A DNA stretch of 64,000 bases. Origin: Gilvimarinus xylanilyticus. GTDB lineage: Bacteria; Pseudomonadota; Gammaproteobacteria; Pseudomonadales; Cellvibrionaceae. The stretch spans positions 1,791,428 through 1,855,427 of the forward strand of contig NZ_JAMFTH010000001.1 of NCBI RefSeq assembly GCF_024195295.1, given 5' to 3'. Each line of letters opens with the position of its first letter. Within the stretch, counting starts at the first letter, position 1. The notes beneath the pieces were generated by a model, which saw only the letters and a list, made by a program, of their open reading frames with translations, searched no databases and was not told where the DNA came from. This document shows, piece by piece, positions 54,340-63,391 of this stretch. Both the position numbers and the translations under genes were made by a program.

Positions 54340-55164
54340 ATGCCCTATGTGCAAGCCGATAATTCCGGCGGACTGGAAAAGAAAGTCACTGTACAAACCC
54401 TGCACGCTATGCGCGGGCGAGAGAAGTTCGTCATGGTGTCACTTTACGATGCCCCCATGGCGGCGATGGCACAAAAGTGCTCGGTAGAGGTGGTTTTGAT
54501 TGGCGATTCGCTGGGTATGACCGTACTCGGCTACGACAGCGTTATCCCGGTGACCATGGAGCAGATGATTTACCACGTAGAGGCCGTAGCGCGGGGCAAT
54601 AATAAATCGCTGATTATTGGCGATTTACCCTTTATGACCTACGCCACCCCCGAGCAGGCGCTAACCAATGCCACCCGCATCATGCAGGCCGGCGCCCACA
54701 TGGTAAAACTCGAAGGCGGTGTCTGGCTGGCGGACACCATTCGCATACTGACCGACCGCGGTATTCCGGTGTGCGCTCACATCGGTCTCACCCCTCAGTC
54801 GGTTCACAAGTTTGGTGGTTTTCGGGTTCAGGGTCGCGATCAGGCGCGGGCCGACACCCTATTAAACGATACCGAACTGCTGAGCGACTCGGGCGCCGAC
54901 CTGCTACTGGTTGAGTGTGTGCCCGCCGAGCTCGGGAAAGCCATTACCGCCGCCTCTCGTATTCCGGTGGTGGGGATTGGCGCGGGCGCCGACACCGACG
55001 CTCAGGTGCTGGTTATTAACGACATCCTGGGCCTTACGCCGCAACCCCCTAAGTTTTCGAAAAACTTTCTGGAGCAAACCGGCAATATCCCCGCCGCCCT
55101 TAAGCAGTACCGCGACGATGTTAAAGCCGGCGCCTTTCCGGCGGTTGAGCATCAGTTTCAATAG
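54340..55164 (+). CDS. panB: Ketopantoate hydroxymethyltransferase
   Basis: PanB, 274 residues, the first committed enzyme of pantothenate synthesis. Metal and substrate motifs: LIGDSLGMTVLGYDS near 50, MQAGAHMVKLEGG near 115, AHIGLTPQSVHKFGGFRVQGR near 147, and VGIGAGADTDAQVLVINDILGL near 210. panC, usually next, is missing; a gene on the opposite strand follows instead. Confidence 0.95.
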   Translation: MPYVQADNSGGLEKKVTVQTLHAMRGREKFVMVSLYDAPMAAMAQKCSVEVVLIGDSLGMTVLGYDSVIPVTMEQMIYHVEAVARGNNKSLIIGDLPFMTYATPEQALTNATRIMQAGAHMVKLEGGVWLADTIRILTDRGIPVCAHIGLTPQSVHKFGGFRVQGRDQARADTLLNDTELLSDSGADLLLVECVPAELGKAITAASRIPVVGIGAGADTDAQVLVINDILGLTPQPPKFSKNFLEQTGNIPAALKQYRDDVKAGAFPAVEHQFQ

Positions 55165-55187
55165 CGCTTACCGCTATCAACGCCGTT

Positions 55188-56591
55188 TTAGTCCCGCGCC
55201 AGCTTGGCTATAGCGCCGGCCCCGGCGCAGTGCGGGTAAGTTTTTACGACATACAAGGCCACAGCGCGAGCTTTTTGCGGCTGCTTTAAGGGCCCGGCGA
55301 GTGCTTTGGCGACCCGGGTATAGACATCAGCCACCCGCTCATCTCGCGCCACCCGGCGATGTAGATTACCTACCAGGGATACCATTAATTCGTACTTGCC
55401 GGCTTTCTCCAGCGCTTGGCTTAACGGCGCCGCCAGCTCGAGATCATTTATCCGGTACTCAGAATCGTGTTTTCGGGCTTGCTCTACGAGCGTGACCGCC
55501 TCTTTGCTTTGTCCCTGGCGCAGTAACAAATCGGCAAAGTAATCGGTGTGTCCGGCAAGGGCATCACCATCATCCAACTGATACAACAACTTCTGATACT
55601 GCCGATGCAGGTCAATGTCGTCCCGACAGATATCCAGTAAGCCCCGCAAAGACTGGCGGGCGCGATCAAGTTCGCCAGCAGCCTCCAGCACCTTTACCTC
55701 CCCCAACGCCTTGGCCCGGGCAAAGGCGCTATCGCCGAGCGGGGCTTTTGCTGACTGCTCGCTCACACCGCCCAATCCGTACTGAAACATGGCGTAACCC
55801 AACAGGGCATGAACCACCAGAGCAATATACCCCAGGCCCAACAGCGCTGTGGGCCAGAGCCATTGCCCGGCGTAAGGCATCAGCACCCCGTAACCCAGTG
55901 CCCCTAAGCCACCCACGACAAAGGCAAGCATAGCGACAAGTGCGACATAAGGCCCGAGCCCCATAGATGCGACCAGGCTTCCGAAGAGCAGTGGGTTAAG
56001 CGCTTTAAGCAGATTCTTGTGCGCGGCCAAAGCCATGGTTATCGCAGGATATAACAAGCCCAATAGAAGCCCCACCCCAATGGCGGCGCGAACATCCACC
56101 CAGTACGCCAGGGCCCAAATCCCCGCCGCAAACAAGGCCAAAAGCCCCAAAAGCTGCCAAAACAGTCCCCGGGAATCCGGCTTTAGCATGTCCAATAAAC
56201 TCGGCGGCTCCACCTGCCCCATAGCACGGGCATCCATTACCTGAAAGCAATAGCGCACCAGCAGCGAAGCGTAAACCCCACTGAAAACAGCGGCGGCCAT
56301 ACCAGCCCCCACCAGGTAGACCCCACCGGCTCCCAACAGCAACAGCAAAAGCGCACGCCAATAGAGTGGATAAACCAGCAAATAGGGCAATACCTGCCAA
56401 AACGGCAACTGCAGATGGGGCGCACGGGCGTCAATCAGCGGGGCATGGCAAAGAATACAAACGGGGCCGGCCTTGCCCCAGCGCGGATCATAACCTTCGG
56501 GAATGCAGCTATCGCTAAAGCACGCATCACAGTGCTCGCAAAACCAAGCGGCTTTAGCCCCTTTTATAAAATCGCATTTTTTTCGGGCCAT
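55188..56591 (-). CDS. B-box zinc-finger/membrane/helical-repeat protein
   Basis: Protein of 467 residues with three parts. An N-terminal Cys/His cluster ([21 protein letters not shown], then CILCHAPL; about 6-52) resembles a B-box zinc finger. Six or so hydrophobic helices (about 65-275) resemble a DUF4013-type membrane domain. A cytosolic helical-repeat tail (about 300-467) resembles TPR repeats ([35 protein letters not shown]). No catalytic motif. Convergent with panB and upstream-adjacent to tRNA-Pro. Confidence 0.65.
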   Translation of the reverse strand: MARKKCDFIKGAKAAWFCEHCDACFSDSCIPEGYDPRWGKAGPVCILCHAPLIDARAPHLQLPFWQVLPYLLVYPLYWRALLLLLLGAGGVYLVGAGMAAAVFSGVYASLLVRYCFQVMDARAMGQVEPPSLLDMLKPDSRGLFWQLLGLLALFAAGIWALAYWVDVRAAIGVGLLLGLLYPAITMALAAHKNLLKALNPLLFGSLVASMGLGPYVALVAMLAFVVGGLGALGYGVLMPYAGQWLWPTALLGLGYIALVVHALLGYAMFQYGLGGVSEQSAKAPLGDSAFARAKALGEVKVLEAAGELDRARQSLRGLLDICRDDIDLHRQYQKLLYQLDDGDALAGHTDYFADLLLRQGQSKEAVTLVEQARKHDSEYRINDLELAAPLSQALEKAGKYELMVSLVGNLHRRVARDERVADVYTRVAKALAGPLKQPQKARAVALYVVKTYPHCAGAGAIAKLARD

Positions 56592-56610
56592 AGTCCTTAT
56601 TGGAATAATA

Positions 56611-56687
56611 TGGTCGGAGCGAGAGGATTCGAACCTCCGACCCCCTCGTCCCGAACGAGGTGCGCTACCAGGCTGCGCTACGCTCCG
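56611..56687 (-). tRNA. tRNA-Pro (anticodon CGG)
   Basis: 77-nt cloverleaf on the minus strand with encoded CCA. Acceptor stem CGGAGCG/CGCTCCG, D-arm GCGCAGCCTGGTAGCGC, anticodon stem-loop CCTCG-TTCGGGA-CGAGG with CGG at the anticodon, and T-arm GGAGGTTCGAATCCTC. All stems pair. Confidence 0.97.
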
Positions 56688-56825
56688 ACTGCCAAGCGGC
56701 CACAGGCAGGCCGCCGAGGAAAGAGGCGCGATTATAACGCAAGGTTTTTTCCTGTGTAAATGGCGCCAACAGCGCCTTTACCACCGGAAAATAAGCGTCA
56801 AGCAAGCCGCAAAACAACCCGGCAT

Positions 56826-56857
56826 AAAAAAGCCGACGCCTTGGGGGAAGCGTCGGC
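56826..56857 (-). terminator. Minus-strand terminator without a known gene
   Basis: 8-bp perfect stem GCCGACGC/GCGTCGGC (56832-56839 and 56850-56857) followed on the minus strand by TTTTTT. It points away from tRNA-Pro, which begins further downstream, so it must end some other minus-strand transcript. Confidence 0.85.
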
Positions 56858-57038
56858 AAACAAGACCATTCTAGGAGTAACTAAAAGGAAAGAACCTAGT
56901 GACCCTCAGGTCACTGCGGAGCTGAATCGGGATATTTCTAACTCCGGTATATTCAGTATTGCCCAAAATGGGGAAACTTCCACCCCGAGCGCACTCCCCA
57001 TTTAAACCAATTAGAGATAGCCGCTCTAACATGAAGAC
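56826..57038 (-). ncRNA. Candidate minus-strand small RNA
   Basis: On the minus strand a -35 TTGGAC (complement of 57068-57073), a 17-base spacer and -10 TATAGC (57045-57050) predict a start near 57038. Downstream are paired arms TGGGGA/TCCCCA (57000 and 56969), CGGAG/CTCCG (56946 and 56917) and AGTGACC/GGTCACT (56898-56915). The transcript ends in a strong terminator with U6 at 56826-56857. No protein gene explains the terminator; a 74-codon frame over the same region looks non-coding. Confidence 0.45.
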
Positions 57039-57340
57039 GATAAAGCTATATACCCAACTTTTGGTAAGTCCAATTAAAAATAACCGACATACCACTTTAT
57101 AATTAAACAGTCGGTCGTTCTCTTTATTCCAGCCTGAAACATCGTGCCAACTGTTTATAAAAATATTATATTTTGCGCCAAAAGGTTATTTTTTACGACA
57201 AATAGATATAAAAACCAAAAACTCATCTCATTTCTTAATGATCTGGCTTTACAGAATAGCTAACCAGAACTATTCTGCCTTACCAATCAGGCTTTACCAA
57301 TAATAATTGCCTGACTGAGACCGTATCGGATACTTCTCGA

Positions 57341-57496
57341 ATGTGCAGCCGCACATCCGTAAAAGTCAGATGTTCTCGGGTGTTGTACAGCGGACTCGCT
57401 AAGGACGTACTTCACACCGGATGGGCTTTTACCACTCCGCAACAATGCGATTCACGCAATCGGTCGGCAAACCTTGCCAGCTGGTAACTGATTGCG
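57341..57496 (+). promoter_or_regulatory. Structured leader of the pectate lyase gene
   Basis: Consecutive hairpins on the plus strand: ATGTGC-AGCC-GCACAT (57341-57356); an outer stem GTAAAAG/CTTTTAC (57359-57432) enclosing GGTGT-T-GTAC/GTAC-TTC-ACACC (57379-57418), which itself encloses AGCG-GACT-CGCT (57389-57400); and CGCAATC/GATTGCG (57455-57496) enclosing GGCAA/TTGCC. They end 35 nt before the lyase start, so a cis-regulatory RNA is plausible. No known riboswitch consensus matched by eye. Confidence 0.5.
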
Positions 57497-57530
57497 ACAT
57501 CAACCCATAACATAACAATGGTAATGTCCA

Positions 57531-60500
57531 ATGAAAGTCTCTATGCGTAATATGCTCACACCCAGTGCCTTGGCGCTAGCGGTCGCGGCAACCAGTGCTC
57601 CGGCGCTGGCAGTCGACGGCTTTGCCACCCAGAACGGCGGTACTACAGGCGGCGCCGGCGGCAATATTGTCTACGCCACTACCGGCACCGAAATTCACGC
57701 GGCGCTGTGCAACCGCCCCTCCAGCGATACCCCGGTTATTATTCATGTGGAAGGCACCATCGACCACGGCAACACCAGCAAGGTGTCGGGCGATAGCTGT
57801 AACACTGCCGATGATAAAATCGAAATTAAAGAAGTCAGTAACGTCTCGATTATCGGCGTAGGCTCGGGCGCGCTTTTTGACGAGCTGGGGATTCACCTGC
57901 GCAGCGCCTCCAATATCATTTTGCAAAACCTGCACGTGCGCAATGTGAAAAAATCCGGCTCACCCACCTCGAATGGCGGTGACGCCATCGGTATGGAGAG
58001 TGGAGTCTCCAATGTCTGGGCTGACCACTTGACCCTGGAAGCCACCGGTGGGGAAGACGACGGTTACGATGCCCTGTTCGACATGAAAAATGACACCAAG
58101 TACGTCACCTTGTCTTACAGCACCTTGCGCAACTCAGGTCGCGGCGGCCTGATCGGTTCCAGCAGTGGTGATACCGGCAACGGCCCGGTAACCTTCCACC
58201 ACAATCTGTACGAGAACATCGGCTCGCGCACGCCACTGTTACGCGGCGGCACCGCACACTCGTACAACAACTACTTTAAAGGCCTGGAGAAATCCGGTAT
58301 GAACCCGCGCGTAGGCGGGCAAATTAAAGTTGAACACAACTATATTCAAGACTCTAAAGACCCGCTGGGCACTTTCTACACTAACGATATGGGCTACTGG
58401 GAAGTCAACGGTAACATCTGGGACAACATTGAGTGGACCGACGATGACGATGACAACCATCCCGCTGGTCCCAACCCCACATCGACTACCAGTATCAGCA
58501 TCCCCTACAGCTACAGCCTGGATGCGGCCAGTTGCGTACCGCAAATTATTCAGGCTACTGCGGGCGCCTATACTGGGCTAGCGGTTTCCAATCCCGACGA
58601 TGACTGTGACGTTACCAGCAGCAGTAGCTCCAGCCAATCCAGTGTACCCAGCTCCAGTTCCAGCTCATCAGAGCAGAGCAGCTCGGATGGCGGCGGTGGC
58701 AACCCAGGCGTCAACCTGTCTATCGGTGCGGGCTCGGACGGTTCCAGCAAAGGTTCAGGTACCAGCTACGGCAATGTTCGCGATGGTGACACATCCAGCT
58801 ATTGGCAGCCCGAGGGCTCCTCGGGTGAGCGCATTTCAGTCAAGTGGGATAGCGCCACCAGCTTTAACACTGTCGTGATTCGCGAACTGAATAACGCCAC
58901 CAACGCCTGGCGCCTAGTCAATGATGATACCGGTGCTGAGCTGGCCTCGGGCAACGGTCTCGGCAGCGACGCGGTCATTAACTTCGCCGACACCACCGCT
59001 ACCAAGGTAAACCTGTACATTGACAGCGCCAGCGGTGCTCCGCAAATTGGCGAATTTGAAGTGTATAACGGCACTGTGGCGAGCAGTTCTAGCTCGCAGG
59101 AGTCATCGTCTTCGTCGTCGGCAGCGCCCGGCGAAGTTAACCTGAACGTTACTGCTTCGGGAGACACCGCGCAGCTAAGCTGGAACATCGAAAACATTGA
59201 TGTTCGCAACCAAGAAGTTTATCGCGACACCGACCCTGACCCATCGGGCCGTTTGCGTATTGCCACCGGCATTAGCGGCAATACCTACACCGATGCCGGG
59301 CTGACTGATGGAACTTACTACTACTGGGTTAAATTGACCGATCAAAACCTAGAGACATACAACTCTAACGGCGATGACGCAGTAATCAGCACCCAGGCCT
59401 CCACCCTGACTCTGGAAGAGTCTGAAGGCTTTTGCGGTGTGGACGGCTCGGTTGATAACAATCACGCCGGCTACAATGGTGACGGCTTTTCCAACACCGA
59501 GAACACCCAGGGCACCGGTATTGAATGGTCTGTGGTAGTTCCTTCCGCGGGCAACTACCAGCTTAACTGGCGCTACGCCAACGGTGGCGATGATCGCCCC
59601 GGAAACCTGATGGTGAACGGTGTAACACAAACCAATGTCAGCATGCCCGCCACCAGCAATTGGGACGATTACACCGGCACGGGCACTGTCAACGTCTATC
59701 TGGACGCGGGCTACAACGATTTACGTTTGCAGGCTACTGGCAGTTCGGGTCTCGCGAACGTGGACAGCCTGAGCATCACCGGCAATTCGCCGCAAGCGGG
59801 CGACTGTAATGGCGGCGGCGCAAGCTCCAGTAGCGAGGCCAGCTCGTCGGAGGCCTCAAGCTCTTCCGAGTCCAGTGCTTCCAGCGAGCCAGTTGAGCTG
59901 GGTGACAACAAAGCCTCCGATGCCGACGGCAGCAGTAAAGGTGACGGCTCAAGCTACGGTAATGTGGTCGACGGTAACAGTGGTTCTTACTGGCAGCCGG
60001 AATCCAGCAGCAACGAAACCATTTCTGTGAAGGGCATTTCGGGCAGCTTTAACACCGTAGTGGTGCGCGAGCTGAACAATGCCACTACCAGCTGGTCGCT
60101 GGTTAATCACGACAATGGCCAAGTGCTTGCCACTGGCGGCAGTCTGGGCAGCGAAGCGGTTATTACCGGCTTCGGCGATGTCTCAGCCAGCAAAGTTAGC
60201 CTGGAAATTCACAGTGCCACTACGGCGCCACAGATTGGCGAAATTGAAGTCTACAGCGCGAGCGGCCACTACGATGGCTCTAGCAGCTCATCTGAGTCCA
60301 GCGAGCAAAGCTCCAGTAGCTCGTCTGTAGTGTCCAGCTCATCTTCATCGTCTAGCTCTTCGGACGTACCACCCCCCGAAACAGAGTTGTCCGATGACTG
60401 TGTTGCCATTGCCACCGATCCCAACGTCAACTGGCGCTCCACCTCACTGCAAAGTGACCAGGAAATCGTCGAGTGCTTGTCCAACTCGCTGGGTCGTGCG

Positions 60501-61799
60501 GTCGGTTACGGTGAAAACGCTTTGGGCGGTTACGATCCTAACGGCAACAGCCAGCTGACCGTGATCACCAAAAACGACTCACAAGGTCGCAGCGTTGAAC
60601 AGCAGCTGTTAGATGCCGTTACCGGTGATAACCACAACTGGATTGTGTTCGATAAATACGACTTCGCCAACGAGACCGAAATCTCGATGCATCGCAACCA
60701 CTGCTCTAACCCAGATGTACTGGATGCGATTGACGGCAATGAAGCGCAATGTATCGACTACCGTCAGTGGTGTGACGACAAAGGCATTTCCAATGCGAAC
60801 TGTGCGGTTGAGTTTTATAACGATCGCCTGAACGATAAAGATCTGCCGATCCGCAACACTAAAATCGGTTCCAACAAGACGCTGGACGGTCGTCTGAGCA
60901 ATGGTTACTTCCGCTTTAACGGTTTTGCCATTGGTAGCGACAGCTCGGGTCAGCCGGTGCAAACCGCCGAGAGCGTGATTCTGACTCACCTGGACTTCCG
61001 CGGTGCGGGCCATACCGAAGACCATGGTCTGGACCCCGACATGATCCGCAACACAGGTGCGTCCCACGACATCTGGATTCACAAAAACACCTTCGACACC
61101 ACCGGTGACGCAGCGTTTGATGTGAAAGTGGGTGCCTATGACATCACCATCTCGTTCAACAAGCTGATCAACGTCAAGCGAGCCGCGCTGCATGGTTCCA
61201 GTGACAGCCGCGAAATCAATTCGCAAATCACCACCACCATGCACCACAATGCGTTTATCACCACCGATGATCACTATGACGATCTGGGTAACACATTGCG
61301 CCGTATCCCACTGATCCGTCGCGGCACCTCGCACATGTTTGAAAACTTCTTTATGAACTATCGCAAAGACATTTTAAGTGTACGTGTCGGAGCTACCGTT
61401 CTGTGGGAAGACAACATGGTGTTGATGAACCGGATCCATCAGGAGAAAGACGATGTGTATCGCGCTCTGGAAGAACGCGTTGAAGAACTGGCTCGCGATG
61501 TAGACGACGGCAACTTCCGCTCAGAAAACACCCGCGTATGGTTCTCGGATGCCAACTGTAACCTGGACCCGTCACTGGAGTTTTTGATTACTGACTCATC
61601 CGGCAGCGTGTCCGACCTTGCGCAAAACTATTCGCAAGCCTCGCGCGACGCCATCAGTGCTAACCACTTGGGATCGGGTCAAGAGCTGGCTGATTACGTC
61701 ACCGCCACCGCGGGTAAAGAGGGCCGCGTGCCGTTTAACTCGCCGCTGGGTTACGACCCACTCTACGTACTGGGGTTAGGCAAGGTCGCTTGCCAATAA
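57531..61799 (+). CDS. Two-domain pectate lyase with binding modules
   Basis: Secreted protein of 1422 residues. Signal peptide (1-27); PL1 pectate lyase (about 28-345, with NVWADHLTL and SRTPLLRGGTAHSYNNYF). Polyserine linker (362-385); F5/8-type-C-like module (392-514). Linker (517-532); fibronectin III (534-624); CBM6/35-like domain (624-757). Linker (763-787); second copy of the F5/8-like module (789-914). Linker (916-945); second, divergent PL1 domain (950-1422, with DIWIHKNTFDTTGDAAFDVKVG and RRIPLIRRGTSHMFENFF). It cleaves polygalacturonate; the two lyases may differ in specificity. The first ATG is at 57531, with a weak ribosome site. Confidence 0.9.
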   Translation: MKVSMRNMLTPSALALAVAATSAPALAVDGFATQNGGTTGGAGGNIVYATTGTEIHAALCNRPSSDTPVIIHVEGTIDHGNTSKVSGDSCNTADDKIEIKEVSNVSIIGVGSGALFDELGIHLRSASNIILQNLHVRNVKKSGSPTSNGGDAIGMESGVSNVWADHLTLEATGGEDDGYDALFDMKNDTKYVTLSYSTLRNSGRGGLIGSSSGDTGNGPVTFHHNLYENIGSRTPLLRGGTAHSYNNYFKGLEKSGMNPRVGGQIKVEHNYIQDSKDPLGTFYTNDMGYWEVNGNIWDNIEWTDDDDDNHPAGPNPTSTTSISIPYSYSLDAASCVPQIIQATAGAYTGLAVSNPDDDCDVTSSSSSSQSSVPSSSSSSSEQSSSDGGGGNPGVNLSIGAGSDGSSKGSGTSYGNVRDGDTSSYWQPEGSSGERISVKWDSATSFNTVVIRELNNATNAWRLVNDDTGAELASGNGLGSDAVINFADTTATKVNLYIDSASGAPQIGEFEVYNGTVASSSSSQESSSSSSAAPGEVNLNVTASGDTAQLSWNIENIDVRNQEVYRDTDPDPSGRLRIATGISGNTYTDAGLTDGTYYYWVKLTDQNLETYNSNGDDAVISTQASTLTLEESEGFCGVDGSVDNNHAGYNGDGFSNTENTQGTGIEWSVVVPSAGNYQLNWRYANGGDDRPGNLMVNGVTQTNVSMPATSNWDDYTGTGTVNVYLDAGYNDLRLQATGSSGLANVDSLSITGNSPQAGDCNGGGASSSSEASSSEASSSSESSASSEPVELGDNKASDADGSSKGDGSSYGNVVDGNSGSYWQPESSSNETISVKGISGSFNTVVVRELNNATTSWSLVNHDNGQVLATGGSLGSEAVITGFGDVSASKVSLEIHSATTAPQIGEIEVYSASGHYDGSSSSSESSEQSSSSSSVVSSSSSSSSSSDVPPPETELSDDCVAIATDPNVNWRSTSLQSDQEIVECLSNSLGRAVGYGENALGGYDPNGNSQLTVITKNDSQGRSVEQQLLDAVTGDNHNWIVFDKYDFANETEISMHRNHCSNPDVLDAIDGNEAQCIDYRQWCDDKGISNANCAVEFYNDRLNDKDLPIRNTKIGSNKTLDGRLSNGYFRFNGFAIGSDSSGQPVQTAESVILTHLDFRGAGHTEDHGLDPDMIRNTGASHDIWIHKNTFDTTGDAAFDVKVGAYDITISFNKLINVKRAALHGSSDSREINSQITTTMHHNAFITTDDHYDDLGNTLRRIPLIRRGTSHMFENFFMNYRKDILSVRVGATVLWEDNMVLMNRIHQEKDDVYRALEERVEELARDVDDGNFRSENTRVWFSDANCNLDPSLEFLITDSSGSVSDLAQNYSQASRDAISANHLGSGQELADYVTATAGKEGRVPFNSPLGYDPLYVLGLGKVACQ

Positions 61800-61829
61800 A
61801 ACCATAGCGTTGTAAAAAATCCTCTTGTT

Positions 61830-61855
61830 GCCGGCCCATAGGGCCGGCTTTTTTT
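61830..61855 (+). terminator. Terminator of the pectate lyase gene
   Basis: 8-bp stem GCCGGCCC-ATA-GGGCCGGC (61830-61848) followed by T7, about 30 bp after the stop codon. Confidence 0.93.
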
Positions 61856-61908
61856 GCGACACTTAAAGTGGCAACCGAACACTGCAAAAATAATGAGAAC
61901 AGTAATGG

Positions 61909-63102
61909 CTAAAAGATTACATCCACCCACACCAAAAGGTGGTCAGAGCTGGTACGGCGATCAGCCACCAACGCAGCCTTCGGTTCGTTTTGCGCGGGCC
62001 AAAATACCCCGGACTCCGCCACCACTAAATCAGAAGACGGCAACACATAATCCGCACGCATTCCCCAAACGGCGGTATGATGCCGACTGTGAGGGTTATC
62101 CGAACGCGCCTCGACACCACCGGCGCTTCCCGGGTTTGGATCGGTAACGCGAGGATGATGCAACAAAGCTTTTATCGCGTCTTTATGCCCATCGCCTTCG
62201 TGAGGCGAGGCGTTTAAATCGCCCACAATAACAAAACTCGAATCTGGGCTCAGCCCACCCGTGGCGCCACTATCGTCATACAGATAATTGGCCTCGGCGG
62301 AAATATAATCCACCCAAAGGCGCACTTCATCGTGATTGCGCTTGCCGTTGCGATCCTCCGGGCCATCAAATACCGGCGGTGTAGGATGGCTGGCTAGCAA
62401 ATGCAAGGTCTTGTCTTCGATTTTTACCGGAATATCCCAATGGGATTTAGACGATAAGCGAAATTCATCCCAGGCTTCGGGGGAATAATAAGGCGAACCC
62501 TCGAGATTACGGGGCTCTAACGCACCGGGTAAATCTTTCCATTTAAAGCGCTGAAAGCTTCTCACCGCCGCCGTATCAATCGGGTAGCGACTGAGCAATA
62601 GCATCCCGTACTGCCCAGGGTAATAGCCGAACCCGTAGGTATCGGCGGGCGTTGACACCTTGCCGTCGCCATTTAAATCAAATGGAAAAGCCACCCCCGT
62701 ATTGACACTGGCACTGTAAAAGTAAGGGTACTCAATCGCCTCTGCGCCCTGCTGGGGCCGCGCCAGGTAGTTATCTTGAAACCACTTCACAGAGTGTTCG
62801 GGGTTAGCGGTATAGTCGAATTCGTTTAGCAACACAATGTCGGGCCGTACCGTCTGAATAATCGCGGCAATGTTGCTAATCTGGGCATTATCGCCTCGCT
62901 GCAACTGGTCCAACAATACGTCCGCCGAGTTGGCTGAAGGCTTAGTGCCCTCTGGCAGATAATTGCTGGCATCCATACTGACATTAAATGTCGCTATGCG
63001 TATTGGCGTTTGCGTCATTGTAGAATCTTCGCTCACTTTTTGACTATGGCAGCCAGCTAACCCCAAGACTGCGCAAAGTAGTAGTGCTCTTTTTAAAGCC
63101 AT
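61909..63102 (-). CDS. Endonuclease/exonuclease/phosphatase-family lipoprotein
   Basis: Protein of 397 residues from ATG 63102, with lipoprotein signal and lipobox LAGC (Cys18). DNase I-like fold motifs: RIATFNVSMD near 36, IVLLNEFDY near 95, SHPTPPVFDGPEDRNGKR near 243, VGDLNASPHEGDG near 295 and SSDHLLVWVDV at the C-terminus. An EF-hand-like DLNGDGKVSTPAD near 148 suggests calcium binding. Probably an extracellular or periplasmic nuclease or phosphodiesterase. Divergent from a TonB receptor with PHO boxes between, which suggests phosphate scavenging. Confidence 0.85.
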   Translation of the reverse strand: MALKRALLLCAVLGLAGCHSQKVSEDSTMTQTPIRIATFNVSMDASNYLPEGTKPSANSADVLLDQLQRGDNAQISNIAAIIQTVRPDIVLLNEFDYTANPEHSVKWFQDNYLARPQQGAEAIEYPYFYSASVNTGVAFPFDLNGDGKVSTPADTYGFGYYPGQYGMLLLSRYPIDTAAVRSFQRFKWKDLPGALEPRNLEGSPYYSPEAWDEFRLSSKSHWDIPVKIEDKTLHLLASHPTPPVFDGPEDRNGKRNHDEVRLWVDYISAEANYLYDDSGATGGLSPDSSFVIVGDLNASPHEGDGHKDAIKALLHHPRVTDPNPGSAGGVEARSDNPHSRHHTAVWGMRADYVLPSSDLVVAESGVFWPAQNEPKAALVADRRTSSDHLLVWVDVIF

Positions 63103-63178
63103 GGCATATCGCTCTTGCAAAAGCGGCGGAGTTTACCTGAGCCAGATGACATCTGTGTGATTCGCCCTCGCTCCAAGT

Positions 63179-63218
63179 CTGTCACATTAGTGTCAGCAAG
63201 TCGTCACGAATCGGTCAC
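63179..63218 (+). promoter_or_regulatory. Tandem PHO boxes (PhoB sites)
   Basis: Four 7-bp units CTGTCAC, GTGTCAG, TCGTCAC and CGGTCAC with GTCA repeated at exactly 11-bp spacing (63181, 63192, 63203, 63214) and 4-bp A/T-leaning spacers. This is the PHO-box layout (CTGTCAT-N4-CTGTCAT) in two tandem copies. The orientation points toward the TonB receptor at 63392; it is also 77 bp from the start of the divergent lipoprotein gene. Confidence 0.75.
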
Positions 63219-63391
63219 TTAACTTTCGCATTCTTACGCTAACGTCCAGTGGCCTTATAACAAACACCGCTAATAATTCCAAAAAACACAGACGCGAAGC
63301 CCTTCAGCCAATGCCTGCAGGGCGAATAATCGTGCGCCCAGTTTGTATACAGGCCTACAGACCATGGAGCAACCAAACGGGAAACTATGCC

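Noticed and set aside
56871-57095. 74-codon minus-strand frame over the candidate small RNA
   Set aside because: No ribosome-binding site, and it covers paired hairpin arms; a non-coding RNA explains the terminator better. It was not fully excluded.
57140-57162. Sigma-54 promoter on the minus strand (TTGGCACGATGTTTCAGG)
   Set aside because: The -24 part is good, but the base pair at -12 is CA instead of GC at the required distance.
57341-57496. c-di-GMP (GEMM) riboswitch upstream of the pectate lyase
   Set aside because: A GGCAAACC segment looked GEMM-like, but the required second conserved strand (GGACGCAAAGCC-like) and tetraloop-receptor are missing.
58615-60365. Polyserine stretches as microsatellite or frameshift-prone repeats
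   Set aside because: Serine codons are mixed (AGC, TCC, TCA, TCG, AGT), so there is no simple DNA repeat; these are protein linkers typical of this bacterial group.
60609-61334. 241-codon minus-strand frame inside the pectate lyase
   Set aside because: Antisense shadow of the second PL1 domain with no recognisable motif.
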